Assembly (NCBI RefSeq): GCF_009649685.1 | Contig: NZ_WJPK01000003.1 | Span: forward strand, 205,921-269,920 | DNA: 64,000 nucleotides | Direction: 5' to 3' | Source of the DNA: Flavobacteriaceae bacterium EG-1 | Lineage (GTDB): Bacteria; Bacteroidota; Bacteroidia; Flavobacteriales; Flavobacteriaceae | Part shown: positions 23,686-31,564 of the stretch, in pieces | How the letters are laid out: each line of letters starts with the position of its first letter | Numbering within the stretch: the first letter of the stretch is position 1 | Notes under the pieces: generated by a model | Told to the model about the DNA's origin: nothing | The model's input: the letters and a program-made list of their open reading frames with translations, nothing else | Database searches by the model: none | Made by a program: the position numbers and the translations under genes

Positions 23686-23737
23686 TTTTGAACTTCTTTA
23701 AAATTTCATATTTGTACTATTAACTTAAACAGTACAT

Positions 23738-24232
23738 ATGAATAAGCGAAAATTAATAAGTACAGTAATACTTTGCCTCTGTATTATTGCTTGTAAAGAA
23801 CAAGACAAATTAAATACCGAGAACCAACAAATTGATTCAAGTGACATGCAAAAAACAAACGAGATGAAAAGTTTTATTTCAATTTTCGAGATTCCTGCAA
23901 TGGAAATTTCGAGAGCAGTTAATTTTTATCAAACAATTTTAGACATTAACATTGAAAAAATGGAATTTCCAGAAATGCAAATGGGCATATTCCCTTATGA
24001 AGGGCAAATGGTAACGGGAGTTATTTTAAAAGCAGAAGGTTACAAACCATCTACAAATGGAGTTACAATATATCTTAATGGAGGGGATAATCTTCAAATA
24101 ATTCTTGATAAAGTTGAGAAAAATGGTGGAAAAGTTATTGTTCCCAAATCACTTCATGCAGATGAAAGCGGATATTACGCCATATTCATTGACTCAGAAG
24201 GAAATAAAATTGGTCTGCACTCCCCAAATTAA
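23738..24232 (+). CDS. VOC (glyoxalase/bleomycin-resistance) superfamily lipoprotein
   Basis: 164 aa. The signal peptide ends at IIAC (Cys19). The VOC fold begins near residue 45: KSFISIFEIPAMEISRAVNFYQTILDINIE, then GVTIYLNGGDNLQIILDKVEKNGGKVIVPK and GYYAIFIDSEGNKIGLHSPN. Bacterial VOC proteins of this type bind or transform small electrophiles or drugs; the metal ligands are not all obvious. Its export signal is unusual for the family. Likely target of the AraC regulator. Confidence 0.85.
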   Translation: MNKRKLISTVILCLCIIACKEQDKLNTENQQIDSSDMQKTNEMKSFISIFEIPAMEISRAVNFYQTILDINIEKMEFPEMQMGIFPYEGQMVTGVILKAEGYKPSTNGVTIYLNGGDNLQIILDKVEKNGGKVIVPKSLHADESGYYAIFIDSEGNKIGLHSPN

Positions 24233-24244
24233 AGTCAAGAGAAA

Positions 24245-24370
24245 GTATAAAGGCATTACATTGGCTATAGTTCATTGTGGCGGATTTCCGAATCGGAAAT
24301 CCGTAGCTTTATAAAAAGTTCCGAGCTAACAAGGAATCGTCCTTAGTTATCATGACAGCTACAAACGTAG
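24245..24370 (+). repeat. attC-like spacer S23 (right end of the array, decayed)
   Basis: GTATAAAGGCATTACATTGGCTATAGTTCATTGTGG resembles the opening of S13. The apical hairpin GGATTTCC..GGAAATCC is intact at 24282-24302. No clean GTT closing box. No further spacers with this full structure follow, so the array appears to end here. Confidence 0.55.
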
Positions 24371-24417
24371 AACCTCAACAATTAGTTAAAACATAAACAG
24401 GGGCCATACTACATTCT

Positions 24418-24783
24418 TTAAGACACTTTATTTTCCAACTTTTCACCAAAAATTTTCTTTCTATGATTAATACCCCAATTATATAATTCTAAAATAACTT
24501 TTTCTAATGTTTTGGAATGTTCTGTTGGTGCATATTCAGTTCTTACAGGAAAACCATTTAAAATAGTTCTTGTAATTAATTGATTTTCTTCCATATCTTT
24601 TAATTCTTTAGACAAAACCTTGGTGCTTAATTTTGGAATACTCCGTTCTATTTCCCTAAAGTGCTTATTTCCTTCCCAAATTGAAATTAAAATTAAAAGC
24701 CTCCATTTACCTCCAATTACATCCAAAGTGTCTCGTACTGGAATCAAAGCAGACATACATTCTTTATGCTTTTTCTTTTTCAT
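24418..24783 (-). CDS. HxlR family transcriptional regulator
   Basis: 121 aa, taking the ATG whose complement is at 24781-24783 (MKKKKHKECMSALIPVRDTLDVIGGKWRLLILISIWEG). An in-frame ATG further upstream would translate through the operator repeats. The MarR-like winged helix (KLSTKVLSKELKDMEENQLITRTI) is complete, and the Cys in KECMSALIP is the position used for electrophile or redox sensing in some HxlR proteins. It is divergent from the DoxX gene at 24895, with three operator-like palindromes between them. Confidence 0.88.
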   Translation of the reverse strand: MKKKKHKECMSALIPVRDTLDVIGGKWRLLILISIWEGNKHFREIERSIPKLSTKVLSKELKDMEENQLITRTILNGFPVRTEYAPTEHSKTLEKVILELYNWGINHRKKIFGEKLENKVS

Positions 24784-24797
24784 AGTTATTGATTTCT

Positions 24798-24850
24798 GAT
24801 TACCTAAAAGTAACTGGTTACCTAAAGGTATCTGATTACAAATGGTAATC
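24798..24850. promoter_or_regulatory. Triple HxlR operator, 18-bp period
   Basis: Three 17-bp imperfect palindromes start at 24798, 24816 and 24834: GATTACCTAAAAGTAAC, GGTTACCTAAAGGTATC and GATTACAAATGGTAATC. The exact 18-bp spacing places dimers at nearly two helical turns. The -7 box of the DoxX gene (TAATTTTG, 24860-24867) follows at once. Confidence 0.75.
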
Positions 24851-24894
24851 AAAAATAATTAATTTTGACATATTATTAATACTAACAATTTAAA

Positions 24895-25275
24895 ATGAAA
24901 AACAAGATTTATACGGTATTGTGCGTGCTATTCGGAGTAATGATGATTAATTCAGGGTTAAACAAATTCTTTAACTATATGCCAATGCCAGAAATGTCTG
25001 AAGAAATGATGCAAATAATGGGTGGGTTTATGACCATAAAATGGATTTTTCCACTTGTAGCAATTATTGAAATCATTGGAGGAGCTTTAATAGCAATCCC
25101 AAAAACAAGAGCGTTTGGAGCGTTGGTTATTCTACCTATTGTAGTTGGAATATTTATTCACCATTTAGTACACGACCTATCAGGCATAGGAATCGCATTA
25201 GTTTTATTGGCAATTAATATTTGGGTTATAGTTGCTAATTGGACTAAATATGAACCGATTATTAAAGGCGAGTAG
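24895..25275 (+). CDS. DoxX family membrane protein
   Basis: 126 aa, four membrane helices. The N-terminus YTVLCVLFGVMMINSGLNKFFNYMP and the IIGGALIAIPKTRAFGALVILPIVVGIFIHHLVHD segment fit DoxX family proteins of Bacteroidota. DoxX proteins are poorly understood and are often linked to thiol or redox stress. Transcribed away from the HxlR gene, from a TAATTTTG promoter beside the triple operator. A terminator hairpin follows at 25340. Confidence 0.85.
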   Translation: MKNKIYTVLCVLFGVMMINSGLNKFFNYMPMPEMSEEMMQIMGGFMTIKWIFPLVAIIEIIGGALIAIPKTRAFGALVILPIVVGIFIHHLVHDLSGIGIALVLLAINIWVIVANWTKYEPIIKGE

Positions 25276-25339
25276 AAAGGAAGAATAAAATAGAATTTTT
25301 CTATGAGCACGTAATTGAAATACTACTACCTAAATAGTA

Positions 25340-25379
25340 AAAGCCATAGCGGAGTTAATTCTTCGCCAATGGCTTTTTT
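25340..25379 (+). terminator. Rho-independent terminator after doxX-like gene
   Basis: AAAGCCAT-AGCG..CGCC-AATGGCTT hairpin followed by a T run (GGCTTTTTT), about 65 bp after the DoxX stop. Confidence 0.75.
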
Positions 25380-25380
25380 G

Positions 25381-25762
25381 TATATATGTCTGTGTTAAAC
25401 GGTATTAAAGAGAAGTTCAAAAAATTTCGGAATGAACTATGAATTTTGTTAAATACGATGGTATTAGAAGCCACTAGGTTCGAGAAAAAAATGGCCAATC
25501 TGAATTATTAATTGCCACACCTTGACTAGGCATAATCTTAGTAATTATTTAAATAAAGTGTATTTCAAATAATGAATCATGTATCTTTTTGTAACGAACA
25601 AGAATTTTTTTGCACATACAGCGATAATACTATTTTGAATGATTACCAATTTTTTAAATATAACTTAATAATAATCCAACGAATTAAGTTTCGAATTCGC
25701 TCAACATTTTAGTAAATTGTTCAACTTAAAAACAGGTAATAGCCTAATAGAAAATAGACAAT
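25381..25762. other. Gene-poor stretch
   Basis: AT-rich sequence with no reading frame I can assign, no clear promoter and no repeat shared with the rest of the window. It leads into the truncated oxidoreductase remnant at 25763. Confidence 0.5.
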
Positions 25763-25993
25763 TTATTAATAATCGCAGGAATAACTAACATTGTAGGAAA
25801 AGCTGTTTTATTAGAATATATAGATGATAACCGAGTAGAAGAAATACTATTAATCTATAGAAACTCGATAAATAATTAACATCAAAAAGTAATAGGAGTA
25901 TTTCATAAGGGTTTTAATGATTTCACTGCAATTCAAAAACAATTGAAAGATTATGACACTAGTTTTTATTGCATAGGAATTCCATCAAAATAA
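25763..25993 (+). pseudogene. Remnant of an NAD(P)-binding epimerase/oxidoreductase
   Basis: One frame reads LLIIAGITNIVGKAVLLEYIDDNRVEEILLIYRN.., a stop (after INN), then HQKVIGVFHKGFNDFTAIQKQLKDYDTSFYCIGIPSK and a second stop. It mirrors the first ~75 residues of NAD(P)H-binding atypical SDR proteins (G-x-x-G-x-x-G dinucleotide fold, then FFCLGxSS). No start codon, an internal stop and a missing C-terminal two thirds make it a decayed fragment. Confidence 0.65.
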
Positions 25994-26058
25994 TCCGTTA
26001 TTAATTACATACCAGCCAACGAGATTTATTATGTTGGACAACTTTTGATTCAACTAAA

Positions 26059-26544
26059 ATGAAAAAGATAATTACACTAATGGCAGTTTTAGGGTTGACA
26101 TTTTCTTGTTCTAAAAAAACAAAGGATACCTATTCCTATACATTTCAAGAAAACGCCGAACTTACCATTTTACCCATTAATGAAGACAGTTATATGAAAA
26201 ACAGTACTATTGAAAATGGGAATAATATAGTATTCACCTATGAATATATAGCCGATGATGCAGAAATAATTGCGGACGATGAATATTCCGAAATCATTAG
26301 ATTTGAAATTGAACCGGGTTTAACGGAATTTAATTATACCGATGAAGAACTATCAGCTATAAGTACGGTATATTCCGAATATTGCTTCTGTGCATTTTTC
26401 GACGAATCAAAAAACACGTCTCCAAAAGGTTCCATTAGCGGTAAAAAAATTTCGGAAACACAATGGGACATTACCATAGACGTCATCTTCTATACAGATG
26501 ACATTAAGTATGTTTCCAATGTCTTTACATTAAAAGAAAATTAG
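26059..26544 (+). CDS. Hypothetical lipoprotein
   Basis: 161 aa. The lipobox TFSC (Cys17) follows a short signal peptide. The mature protein is rich in acidic residues and beta strands and contains a CFCAFFDESKN motif with two cysteines near the middle. No known family recognised; an export role at the envelope is all that can be inferred. It stands alone between the oxidoreductase remnant and the TetR gene at 26710. Confidence 0.7.
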   Translation: MKKIITLMAVLGLTFSCSKKTKDTYSYTFQENAELTILPINEDSYMKNSTIENGNNIVFTYEYIADDAEIIADDEYSEIIRFEIEPGLTEFNYTDEELSAISTVYSEYCFCAFFDESKNTSPKGSISGKKISETQWDITIDVIFYTDDIKYVSNVFTLKEN

Positions 26545-26670
26545 TAGTATCTACCAGAAGCTTAACACACAATCACCAACACGCTTTTTAACAGCAAAGC
26601 CCCTATTCTATTTAAAGTAAAAAACACTTAACAACATTCTTTAAGACTAAATAAATGTTAAAAACTAATT

Positions 26671-26705
26671 AAAAACATTCCACCTGGTATTTTTATTTAA
26701 TTTTG
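26671..26705 (+). promoter_or_regulatory. Promoter and operator of the TetR gene at 26710
   Basis: AAACATTCCACCTGGTATTT (about 26672-26691) reappears inverted upstream of the HAD gene at about 27330-27350 (17 of 21 positions). The -7 box TAATTTTG at 26698-26705 lies four bases before the ATG. Confidence 0.65.
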
Positions 26706-26709
26706 CCGT

Positions 26710-27312
26710 ATGCAACAAGAAATTAAATCTGCATTGACCAAGCAGCACATTGTGCACGAAGCATTTAAATTGTTTTATGAAAACGGATTTAAAGCTACCA
26801 GCGTCAATGATGTAATGAAAGCTACAAAAATGACCAAAGGTGCATTTTATCATCATTACAAAAGCAAACAACAATTAGGTCTTGAGGTAATAGAACTCAA
26901 AATTCAAGAACGAGTATATGCTGGTATGATAGCCCCTTTGACAAAACCTGGTAATGCTCTTAAAATTTTGGAAAATACTTTTGTCGATAGAATTAAGTCC
27001 TTTCCCCTATATGATAAAAAAAATGGTTGTCCGATGAACAACTTTATCAATGAAATTGGCAACTATGAAGTAAGCTACCAATTGGCCTTAAAAAATATTA
27101 TTGAAAAATGGAAACTCGCCTTGGTAACCTTAATAGAGAAAGGAAAAAAACAAGGCAAGATAAAAACCGAAATACACAGCGAAGGTGTTGCGGTATATTT
27201 AATTAGCGCGTTTGAGGGCATTAGAGGTATTAGAAAAATATATAAGGATGATGTGGTTTTAGATCAATATATTTCGGGATTGTCTTTATACATAAACCAA
27301 TTAAAAGCATAA
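26710..27312 (+). CDS. TetR family transcriptional repressor
   Basis: 200 aa. The helix-turn-helix is TSVNDVMKATKMTKGAFYHHYKSKQQLGLEVIE. The ligand domain has the NGCPMNNFINEIG segment found in the YezE/AcuR-like TetR groups. The start is fixed by the -7 box four bases upstream. It heads a run TetR, HAD, DoxX, DUF6503-like, SDR (26710-30176) with short gaps after the HAD gene. An inverted copy of its operator precedes the HAD gene. Confidence 0.9.
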   Translation: MQQEIKSALTKQHIVHEAFKLFYENGFKATSVNDVMKATKMTKGAFYHHYKSKQQLGLEVIELKIQERVYAGMIAPLTKPGNALKILENTFVDRIKSFPLYDKKNGCPMNNFINEIGNYEVSYQLALKNIIEKWKLALVTLIEKGKKQGKIKTEIHSEGVAVYLISAFEGIRGIRKIYKDDVVLDQYISGLSLYINQLKA

Positions 27313-27364
27313 TTTTTTTTAACCAAAAACATACCATATAGAATGTTTTTTAATTACATATAAC

Positions 27365-28165
27365 ATGCAAAAGCAAAGAAGAAATTTTATAAAAAATACG
27401 GCAATGCTTAGCATGGCCGGCGTAACATTACCCAACGTAGGATATGGAGCAACCCATACAGCTTCAATAGCAAAAAACGAATATACTTCAAGACCAAAAG
27501 TGTTGTTTTTTGATGTAAACGAAACTTTGTTAGACTTAACAGCCATGAAAACAAGTGTAGGAAACATACTTGGTGGCAGAAGTGAATTATTGTCTTTGTG
27601 GTTTACTACAATGCTCCAATATTCCTTAGTGTCAACGGTAGGCAGACAATACAATAATTTTGGAATTATTGGTTCAGCTGCCTTACAAATGGTAGCCGCA
27701 AACAATAACATTAAAATAACAGAAGTAGAAGCGCGCGAAGCCATATTAGGTCCTATTCGTTCCTTACCAACTCACCCAGAAGTAAAAGGTGCCTTGCAGG
27801 CATTAAAAGATGCCAGTTACAAGCTGGTATCTTTCACCAACTCATCCAATACAGGAGTACAGACGCAATTTGAAAATGCTGGCCTTATCCATTATTTTGA
27901 TGAAAGATTGAGTATAGAGGATATGGGCAAATTTAAACCCCATTCAGATGCCTACGATTGGGCAGCTAGAAAAATGGGCATACAACCTAATGAATGTTTA
28001 TTGGTAGCTGCACACGGATGGGATATTGCCGGTGCACTATGGGCCGGTTGGCGAGGTGCATTTATTAGCAGGCCTGGAGCTCAACTATATCCACTTGCTC
28101 CAAAACCTGAAATACAGGAAAACAATCTTACGTTAATCGCTAAAAAATTAATTGAATTATCTTAA
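27365..28165 (+). CDS. Haloacid dehalogenase type II-like hydrolase with Tat signal
   Basis: 266 aa. An N-terminal twin-arginine motif (QRRNFIKN) and hydrophobic stretch suggest export in folded form. The HAD core follows: nucleophile Asp50 in FFDVNETLLDL, Thr158/Asn159/Ser160 (SFTNSSN), Lys191 (KPHSDAY) and AAHGWDIAG with Asp220. The NE after the nucleophile and the cap residues resemble L-2-haloacid dehalogenases, which release halide from haloacids. A Tat-exported member of this family is uncommon. First enzyme gene of the TetR operon. Confidence 0.88.
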   Translation: MQKQRRNFIKNTAMLSMAGVTLPNVGYGATHTASIAKNEYTSRPKVLFFDVNETLLDLTAMKTSVGNILGGRSELLSLWFTTMLQYSLVSTVGRQYNNFGIIGSAALQMVAANNNIKITEVEAREAILGPIRSLPTHPEVKGALQALKDASYKLVSFTNSSNTGVQTQFENAGLIHYFDERLSIEDMGKFKPHSDAYDWAARKMGIQPNECLLVAAHGWDIAGALWAGWRGAFISRPGAQLYPLAPKPEIQENNLTLIAKKLIELS

Positions 28166-28177
28166 AAAATAATCACT

Positions 28178-28585
28178 ATGAAAATAGCTAGTTTAGACAA
28201 TAAAACACTTGCAATTCATTTATTCCGTCTATCCTTTGGTATAAACTTCTTTTTCCACGGCTTAGTTAGATTGCCCAACCTGGAAAAGTTTGTAACAGGA
28301 ATGCAAAACACATTTAAAGACACCTTGTTGCCCGAGTTTTTGGTAACACCTTTAGCATGGATTATTCCATTTACCGAACTTATCATTGGTCTTTTTTTAC
28401 TATTAAATAAATTCACCAGAGAAACACTTATCGTTTCATTTATTCTTATGAACATACTGGTAATTGGGAGTTCTTTTGCCCAAAAATGGGATCTTGTAGG
28501 GTTGCAGTCCACCTACATCGGGTTTCTATTTTTACTATTATATTTTATAAACAATGATCAAAAATCTCTTGAAAAACAACACTAA
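28178..28585 (+). CDS. DoxX family membrane protein
   Basis: 135 aa with four hydrophobic helices. The N-terminal RLSFGINFFFHGLVRLPNLEKFVTGM and the TPLAWIIPFTELIIGLFLLLNKFT segment are typical DoxX features. Starts 12 bp after the HAD stop; its stop lies one base before the start codon of the next gene. Role unknown, probably membrane redox or stress related. Confidence 0.85.
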   Translation: MKIASLDNKTLAIHLFRLSFGINFFFHGLVRLPNLEKFVTGMQNTFKDTLLPEFLVTPLAWIIPFTELIIGLFLLLNKFTRETLIVSFILMNILVIGSSFAQKWDLVGLQSTYIGFLFLLLYFINNDQKSLEKQH

Positions 28586-28586
28586 A

Positions 28587-29420
28587 ATGAAAATACAATC
28601 AATCTCTATAGCAATAGGTTTAGCAATAGCCTTTGCAGGTTGTAAAGATGCTTCAACAAAAGAAGTAAACCAAGAAACACTGCAAACTAAAACCAAAATT
28701 AGTTTTCAAAACAAAGCCCACGAATTGGTTTATAATATGATAGAAAAAGTTGGCAACTATCAAAATCTAAAAACAAAAAAAGACGTTACCTATTATTATA
28801 CCTACACTACACCAGATGGAAGTACGGACAAGTCTATTGAAAAATACATTTTTGAAGGAGAATTATCCTATGGGAAATATAACCAACACCAACGAACCCT
28901 TCCTCAAATAGAAGGAATCATGGAACAAGGTTTTGACGGAAAAGAATATTGGCTTAAAGCTAACGGCACAGTAGTCAATGATTCAACAGCATTAAAAAAA
29001 GTAATGTTTAACAGGCCTACCAATTTTTACTGGTTTACAATGCTCCAAAAACTAAACGATCCTGGTTTAAAATACGAGTATTTGGGCGAAAAAGTAATTG
29101 ACAATAAAAACTTTGATATTGTAAAAGTTTCGTTTGAACTTAACAACAACAAGCCTACAGATATATACCAACTCTACATTAATAAAAAAACAGGAATTGT
29201 AGACCAGTTTTTATTCACGGTTGCCGAGTACGGTGTAGTTGATACACCATTACTAATGCAATTGGAGTATGAGGAAGTAGATGATTTTTTAATACCTACC
29301 ATTCGTAAATACAAAAAATCCAATTGGGAGGCCAAAGTAACAGACGCCCCTTGGATTCTAGTAAATTGGTCTAACATCACATTCAATAACGATTTTAATA
29401 AAGAAGAATTTTCACTATAA
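28587..29420 (+). CDS. DUF6503-like lipoprotein
   Basis: 277 aa from the ATG at 28587; an upstream in-frame ATG overlaps the DoxX gene and would spoil the signal peptide. Lipobox AFAGC (Cys19). The mature domain reads as a LolA/outer-membrane-lipoprotein-sorting-like beta sheet (YYYTYTTPDGSTDKSIEKYIFEGELSYGKY ... YEYLGEKVIDNKNFDIVKVSFE ... YINKKTGIVDQFLFTV). This matches my recollection of DUF6503. It may bind a lipid or hydrophobic compound. Confidence 0.7.
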   Translation: MKIQSISIAIGLAIAFAGCKDASTKEVNQETLQTKTKISFQNKAHELVYNMIEKVGNYQNLKTKKDVTYYYTYTTPDGSTDKSIEKYIFEGELSYGKYNQHQRTLPQIEGIMEQGFDGKEYWLKANGTVVNDSTALKKVMFNRPTNFYWFTMLQKLNDPGLKYEYLGEKVIDNKNFDIVKVSFELNNNKPTDIYQLYINKKTGIVDQFLFTVAEYGVVDTPLLMQLEYEEVDDFLIPTIRKYKKSNWEAKVTDAPWILVNWSNITFNNDFNKEEFSL

Positions 29421-29444
29421 ATAAAGATAAATCAACAGCAATTT

Positions 29445-30176
29445 ATGGTACAAAACAAAGTTATTATAGTAACGGGTGCTTCTCGGGGAATTGGGAAAGA
29501 AGTTGCTATTTTATTAGCCAAAAATGGTGCTAAGGTAATAGTAAATCATTCCAATAGTGAAAAAGAAGCTAACAATACGGTAGCAATTATTACCAAAAAC
29601 GGAGGCACCGCACATGCCATAAAAGCAGATGTAAGCCAAAAAAATGAAGTAACCCAATTATTTGATCAAACCCTTGAACTATTTGGCAAGGTAGACGTAT
29701 TGGTAAATAATGCGGGAATTATGTTTTCTAAATTATTAAAGGATAATACACAAGACGACTTTACCCAACTTTTTAATGTGAATGTAAGAGGCATCTTCAA
29801 CACCCTGCAAGAGGCCAATAGCAAACTAGCCGATAATGGCACTATAATCAATTTTTCTTCAAGCACGGCAAAACTAATGTTTCCTACTTACGCATTGTAT
29901 TCGGCTACTAAGGCTGCCGTTGAGCAAATTACCAAGGTGTTTTCTAAGGAAGTAGGCAGGGGAATTTCTGTAAACGCAATTGCACCTGGTGCAACGGCAA
30001 CCGAGTTGTTTTTAAAAGGAAAGTCACAAGAAACTATCGATAAGATAAGTGCCATGAACGCCTTTGATAGATTAGCACAGCCTATGGATATAGCCAAGGT
30101 TGTTCTGTTTTTAGCAAGTGATGACGCCAAATGGATTTCGGGCCAGGTAATTGGAGCAAATGGCGCTATGGTCTAA
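29445..30176 (+). CDS. SDR family oxidoreductase (FabG-like)
   Basis: 243 aa. Cofactor motif TGASRGIG (10-17), VNNAGIM, catalytic Ser in NFSSSTAK, Tyr-x3-Lys in YSATKAAVEQ, and the C-terminal SGQVIGANGAMV typical of FabG-like reductases. Last gene of the TetR-HAD-DoxX-DUF6503-SDR run, 24 bp after the lipoprotein gene. Together with a dehalogenase this suggests a small pathway handling a halogenated or carbonyl compound, which is inference. Confidence 0.9.
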   Translation: MVQNKVIIVTGASRGIGKEVAILLAKNGAKVIVNHSNSEKEANNTVAIITKNGGTAHAIKADVSQKNEVTQLFDQTLELFGKVDVLVNNAGIMFSKLLKDNTQDDFTQLFNVNVRGIFNTLQEANSKLADNGTIINFSSSTAKLMFPTYALYSATKAAVEQITKVFSKEVGRGISVNAIAPGATATELFLKGKSQETIDKISAMNAFDRLAQPMDIAKVVLFLASDDAKWISGQVIGANGAMV

Positions 30177-30411
30177 ATAAAACCAAAACGTCTCTGGCCA
30201 AAATAGTATGCATAAAAAGCAGACATATGATTTTCTAATTGAAAAATTAGTATTCGCGATAAATTACAAAACACCGTGCAGATTGCTGTGTGGTATATTT
30301 GTATTAAATTAGTTTTAAAGCATTCTCCCACTAATAAAAACCTAATACCATAAGTTGAATAAACGGAAAGATACGTTCATCCAATAATTGGTAACAAACT
30401 GAAAAAATATC

Positions 30412-30925
30412 TTGAATAAAATAGCAAAATTATATCAGGCAGAATTACCACCAGCAAAAGATAGAATTCAAAAGCCTATGAAACCCGGAGGATATTCTGA
30501 TAGTGGTGCCGATATTGCATTTGAATTATTAAAAAATAATATTGAATTAGCAACCCCTGTAGAAAATCCGAATCAGGCAATTGATAAAGATTGGGTTTTT
30601 CCTAATACCCGAAATGGAATTGAAGCGGCATTAAATAAAGGGGTCAAAATTTTTTGGTTGAAAGTGATGAAGAGCTACTGTCACTGAATTCTAGAAGTAT
30701 ATAAACATTGTATTAAATCTGCTCAATTAATAGGAATTAAATCTCCTATCAGAATAGATTGCAAGGCCAATGAGAAGGGAAAATATTATCTATTTGACCT
30801 AAATATGAAACCAAACATGACCAGCTCTTCAAGAACTCATCGGAAAAACTAGGATAGTTTGACATTACTTTGTGGGAGAAAAATTGGATGAAATTGTTTT
30901 GATTTATTAAGTAATATATTAAAGA
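30412..30925 (+). pseudogene. ATP-grasp gene copy with large internal deletion
   Basis: The first ~84 codons match the intact gene at 36736-37791 closely, up to GVKIFWL. The sequence then jumps to the equivalent of about 37503 (AGTGATGAAGA) with a frame break and a stop at 30687, and goes on matching the C-terminal third to its end. About 520 bp, including most of the ATP-binding domain, are missing. The ATG of the intact copy is TTG here. Its tail overlaps the start of the nucleotidyltransferase-like gene. Confidence 0.85.
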
Positions 30926-31479
30926 TGGAAAACAAACTAATTGAAATTATTCAAGATGATCAATGGATGCTTGATATGATGAAAGTAGTTCGAGATATAA
31001 ACTTAAATGATTGTTGGATTGGAGCTGGTTTTGTCAGAAATAAAGTTTGGGATGTGTTACATCAAAAGACCAGAACCGAACTCAATGATATAGATGTCAT
31101 TCATTTTAACAATTCCGACCTGACTGAACAGAGCGATTTGCTAATTGAAAATCAATTGAAAACCGCTGTTTCAAATATGAATTGGTCTGTTAAAAACCAA
31201 TCAAGAATGCACCTAAAAAATGAACATCAGCCCTATAGCAATTGCGAAGACGCTATAGCTTATTGGCCAGAAACTGCTACTGCCATTGCTATTCGTCTGA
31301 CTTTAGAAAATCAAATTGAATATATTGCCCCCTATGGGTTAGCTGACTTATTCAACCTTGTGGTAAAACCAACTCCAAATTTTAATTATACAATATATAA
31401 GAATAGAATAAATGATAAACGATGGAAAGAGAAGTGGAAAAAACTAGACATACAATTAGCCAACAACGCTAAGTTGTAA
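30925..31479 (+). CDS. Nucleotidyltransferase family protein (DUF925/PF06042 type)
   Basis: 184 aa. The pattern WIGAGFVRNKVWDVLH ... LNDIDVIHFN ... CEDAIAYWPETATAIAIRL ... IEYIAPYGLADLFNLVVKP is that of the small nucleotidyltransferase-fold family formerly DUF925, with the acidic D-I-D pair at the expected metal site. Substrate unknown. The start ATG sits in the tail of the ATP-grasp pseudogene. The last codons (QLANNAKL) are written as TTAGCCAACAACGC, resembling an attC opening box. Confidence 0.85.
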   Translation: MENKLIEIIQDDQWMLDMMKVVRDINLNDCWIGAGFVRNKVWDVLHQKTRTELNDIDVIHFNNSDLTEQSDLLIENQLKTAVSNMNWSVKNQSRMHLKNEHQPYSNCEDAIAYWPETATAIAIRLTLENQIEYIAPYGLADLFNLVVKPTPNFNYTIYKNRINDKRWKEKWKKLDIQLANNAKL

Positions 31480-31564
31480 TGAGAATTCTTATCTTTTTAC
31501 CAAAACACGCATTTTTCAAATGCCTTAACTTGACTTTTGAATTTTGTAGGATAAAAAAGAAATT

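Noticed and set aside
241-24370. Regularly repeated sequences as a CRISPR array
   Set aside because: Repeats are ~137 bp imperfect palindromes separated by genes of 0.3-2 kb, not 25-40-bp direct repeats with short spacers; no cas genes.
1-24370. Antibiotic-resistance integron
   Set aside because: No recognised resistance cassettes, no qacE/sul-type 3' segment and no integrase in view; the serine hydrolase is not a typical resistance beta-lactamase.
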